Assembly: GCF_019924045.1 (NCBI RefSeq)
Contig: NZ_JAHXBN010000008.1
Span: 161,118 to 225,117, forward strand
Direction of reading: 5' to 3'
Length of the DNA: 64,000 bases
Origin: Dyadobacter fermentans
GTDB lineage: Bacteria; Bacteroidota; Bacteroidia; Cytophagales; Spirosomataceae
The position numbers and the translations under genes were made by a program. Below the pieces are notes generated by a model. It was not told where the DNA came from and did not search any database. It saw nothing but the letters and a program-made list of their open reading frames with translations. Below, in pieces: positions 61,900 to 64,000 of the stretch. Position 1 is the stretch's first letter. The number at the start of each line of letters is the position of its first letter.

Positions 61900-63381
61900 T
61901 TACCAACCCAGGTGCTCTATCACGTCCGAGGCGATCAGCGCTGTTTGGCCGCGGGCTTCGGCGGCGCGGTCGCCAGCCGCACCGTGCTGGTACACGCCTA
62001 AAATGGCGGCGTCGGCGGGGTCGTATTTTTGAGCGAGGAGACTGGTGATGATGCCGGTTAGTACGTCGCCGGTGCCGCCGGTGGCCATTCCGGGATTGCC
62101 GGTCGAGTTGAAATGGATTTCACCGTTGGGAAGAACAACGGCGGTGTTGGCGCCTTTTAAGCAGATAATCGCTTTGTATTTGGCAGCAAATGCCCGTGCT
62201 TTTTCCAGCCGTTCATACTCGTCGCCACTTTCGCCGACAAGGCGCTGAAATTCCTTTGGATGAGGGGTTAGGATCGTGTTTTCAGGCAGTTTGTAAAGTA
62301 AATGCCGGTTTGTGGAGAGTATATTCAATGCATCGGCGTCGATAATGACCGGTACTTTGGATTGTTCCAGTACTTTTTCCAATGCTTTCACCGTCGCCGG
62401 ATTCTGGCCGAGGCCGGGGCCAATACCGATCGCCGTGGCCGAGGAGAGGTCGGGCAGTTTGCTAACGTATTTTTCTGCTTCATCGACGGTCGTCATCGCC
62501 TCTGGAACGGAGACTTGCATGATCTCGTACCCGCACGTGGGCACGTGCATCGTGAGCAGGCCTACGCCCGAGCGCAGGCAAGCCCTTCCCGAAAGTACGG
62601 CGGCGCCCATCTTGCCATAGCTTCCGGCAATGATCACTGCGTGACCAAAGGTGCCCTTGTGCGAAAATTTCTGGCGGGGTTTAATGCGTTTTTCGGCTTC
62701 AAACTTGTCGGTGAAAAAGTTCGGAGTAGCTGTATCGGTGATATAAGAGGTGCTTAACCCAATGTCGACAATATGCCATTCACCCACGTATTCCGCATTT
62801 TGTGGAAGCAGGAATGCGAGTTTCGGCAACTGGAATGTAACGGTATATTTCGGTTTGATGATCACATCCTCCGGCCCGTTGGACTGGTCGGTGTAAAGCC
62901 CGCTGGCGATATCCACGGACACAAGCCTGTTGGGAAGTCCGTTCAGATACTGAATGACAATGCTGAGCAAACCTTCAACCGGGCGCGACAGACCTGAGCC
63001 GAGCAATGCGTCGATACAAACGACTTTGCTTCCCAGTGTTGGAAGGTCATTTTCGGAATGAATGCGGCGCGGCGCGAGGTGGTTACCAAGCCGGGCGTAG
63101 TTCTGGCGGAAATCGTCGGTAGCGTTCAGCGTATATTCCGCGATAAAAACCTGCACATCGTAGCCGCAGCCGCTCAGGATGCGTGCGATGGCCAGGCCGT
63201 CGCCGCCGTTATTTCCCTTACCGCAAAAGATGGCGATAGGCCGCGTATTGACATATTGATTACAAAACCAGCGTACAAATGCCTGCGAAGCGCGCTCCAT
63301 GAGGTCGATGGAAGCGATAGGCTCGTGTGCGATCGTGTAGGCGTCCATTGCCCGGATCTGTTCTACATGGAAAATCTTCAT
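61900..63381 (-). CDS. nnrD: bifunctional NAD(P)HX epimerase/dehydratase
   Basis: A 493-residue fusion that repairs hydrated NAD(P)H. N-terminal YjeF_N epimerase (about 1-215, [41 protein letters not shown]) and C-terminal ADP-dependent dehydratase (about 235-490, [47 protein letters not shown]). The fusion is the normal form in most bacteria. It is divergent from rplS. Confidence 0.94.
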   Translation of the reverse strand: MKIFHVEQIRAMDAYTIAHEPIASIDLMERASQAFVRWFCNQYVNTRPIAIFCGKGNNGGDGLAIARILSGCGYDVQVFIAEYTLNATDDFRQNYARLGNHLAPRRIHSENDLPTLGSKVVCIDALLGSGLSRPVEGLLSIVIQYLNGLPNRLVSVDIASGLYTDQSNGPEDVIIKPKYTVTFQLPKLAFLLPQNAEYVGEWHIVDIGLSTSYITDTATPNFFTDKFEAEKRIKPRQKFSHKGTFGHAVIIAGSYGKMGAAVLSGRACLRSGVGLLTMHVPTCGYEIMQVSVPEAMTTVDEAEKYVSKLPDLSSATAIGIGPGLGQNPATVKALEKVLEQSKVPVIIDADALNILSTNRHLLYKLPENTILTPHPKEFQRLVGESGDEYERLEKARAFAAKYKAIICLKGANTAVVLPNGEIHFNSTGNPGMATGGTGDVLTGIITSLLAQKYDPADAAILGVYQHGAAGDRAAEARGQTALIASDVIEHLGW

Positions 63382-63401
63382 GATAATAGCGTGAAAAGCT
63401 T

Positions 63402-63430
63402 TTTGTTACGGACAAATAATGCTAGATTTG
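63402..63430 (+). promoter_or_regulatory. promoter of rplS
   Basis: TTTG at 63402-63405 and TAGATTTG at 63423-63430, 17 nt apart, match the Bacteroidota -33/-7 pattern. The leader would be about 87 nt and contains a small hairpin (GGGGCGTCACCCC). Confidence 0.65.
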
Positions 63431-63522
63431 CACTCGTTTTCTCAAAAGCTGTTTTGAATGAAGGGGCGTCACCCCGTCCGCTGGGAGCAAGCTATCATTT
63501 TAAATCCATAAAATCACTCGTC

Positions 63523-63885
63523 ATGAGCGAACTTATTAAACTCGTAGAAGCTACGATTGAAAATCGTAAATCCGAGTATCCTGATTTCAAATCAGGCGAC
63601 ACGATCAACGTTCACGTGAAAATCCGTGAAGGTAACAAAGAGCGTATCCAGCAGTTCCAGGGTACCGTTATGCAGCGTCGTAACGTAAACGGAGCTGGCG
63701 AAACTTTTACAGTACGTAAAATTTCAAACGGTATCGGTGTTGAGCGTGTTTTCCCAATCCTTTCACCAAGCATCGCGAAAATCGAATTGATTCGTCGCGG
63801 TAAGGTACGTCGTTCACGTTTGTTCTTCTTGCGTGGTCGTCAGGGCAAAGCAGCTCGTATTAAAGAGCTTAAAACCACGAAGTAA
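63523..63885 (+). CDS. rplS: 50S ribosomal protein L19
   Basis: A 120-residue ribosomal protein at the interface of the subunits. Recognisable throughout: [45 protein letters not shown] and the basic end [21 protein letters not shown]. The ATG at 63523 ([10 protein letters not shown]) is the usual start although the frame is open for another 155 codons upstream. Codon use is strongly biased, as expected for a highly expressed gene. Confidence 0.97.
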   Translation: MSELIKLVEATIENRKSEYPDFKSGDTINVHVKIREGNKERIQQFQGTVMQRRNVNGAGETFTVRKISNGIGVERVFPILSPSIAKIELIRRGKVRRSRLFFLRGRQGKAARIKELKTTK

Positions 63886-63913
63886 TCCAAAGGACCTTCG
63901 GGAACAAAATTTT

Positions 63914-63956
63914 AAAACCCTGCAAGCGAATTTTTCTTGCGGGGTTTTGTTTTTTG
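63914..63956 (+). terminator. terminator of rplS
   Basis: A 13-bp stem with one G-T pair (AAAACCCTGCAAG / CTTGCGGGGTTTT) and a T-rich tail (GTTTTTTG), 28 nt after the stop codon. Its right arm belongs also to the palindrome that follows. Confidence 0.85.
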
Positions 63957-63997
63957 AACAAAATCAGTCTGATTTTGTTCAAAAAACAAAACCCCGC
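63939..63997. repeat. perfect 59-bp palindrome at the window edge
   Basis: Bases 63939-63967 are the exact reverse complement of 63969-63997, with the single T at 63968 as centre. The left end starts inside the rplS terminator stem (GCGGGG). Base 63938 and base 63998 no longer pair. It could be a shared terminator of convergent genes or an assembly foldback. Confidence 0.85.
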
Positions 63998-64000
63998 CGT

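Noticed and set aside
63058..63522. N-terminal extension of rplS to 275 residues
   Set aside because: The added part is antisense to the nnrD gene, contains the promoter and lacks similarity to L19.
1..64000. tRNA, rRNA, tmRNA, prophage or insertion sequence genes
   Set aside because: I looked for the usual cores (tRNA T-loop, integrase and transposase motifs) and found none; only the SRP RNA and a MITE-like element can be supported.

Overview
The window looks like a chromosomal segment of a Bacteroidota bacterium of the order Cytophagales, most like Dyadobacter or a close relative in Spirosomaceae (inferred from gene content and style, not from a search). The signs are a PorX regulator of the type IX secretion system (T9SS), proteins with T9SS-like C-terminal sorting domains, two TonB-dependent receptors with carboxypeptidase-regulatory-like N-termini, lipoproteins with LxSC lipoboxes, Bacteroidota -7 promoter boxes (TAnnTTTG) in front of several genes, weak ribosome binding sites and several TTG starts.

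Layout. 1-2887: the 3' part of a lasso-peptide-type RiPP cluster (RRE/PqqD-like protein, B2 leader protease, HprK-like kinase, nucleotidyltransferase); the precursor and cyclase are not in the window. 2828-15502: housekeeping genes (aldose epimerase, rsfS-ftsH, birA, TPR lipoprotein, 4.5S SRP RNA, fructose-6-phosphate aldolase, ftsE, porX, kdsB, LysM/RlpA-like protein, DUF2400 protein). 15760-19664: two paralogous surface proteins with glycine/asparagine repeats, an S74 chaperone domain and a T9SS-like C-terminus. 19742-28324: a sugar or polyol utilisation region (ThuA/glucose dehydrogenase/PKD/cytochrome c fusion, TIM-barrel isomerase, two Gfo/Idh/MocA oxidoreductases, MFS permease). 28397-38333: mutS2, an IscA-like protein lacking the CxC pair, a NUMOD4/HNH protein, fabH, pssA, an MBL hydrolase, a SAM methyltransferase, two lipoproteins and an esterase. 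38833-53901: two TonB receptors, a glycerophosphodiesterase-patatin pair, a polyprenyl synthase, an LRR protein, a DUF5916 barrel and a Tat-exported amine oxidase. 54065-58797: a cytochrome c maturation operon ccmB-C-D-E-F. 59037-61449: feoAB. 61446-61854: a DUF433 antitoxin with a decayed toxin. 61900-63885: NAD(P)HX repair enzyme and rplS.

The most unusual signal is not a gene. Seven intergenic spots carry short degenerate tandem arrays (mostly 7-8 nt units, once 10 nt). At four of them the array is present as two arms in opposite orientation, and at four the array starts directly after a stop codon. The unit differs from locus to locus, but some 12-mers are shared. I know of no named element that fits; the nearest analogy is the heptanucleotide STRR repeats of cyanobacteria. 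Other notable points are a frameshifted and shortened DUF5615-like toxin whose start overlaps the stop of an intact antitoxin, a CcmE with CxxxY instead of HxxxY, a perfect 59-bp palindrome at the right edge, and six convergent gene pairs whose ends touch or overlap.
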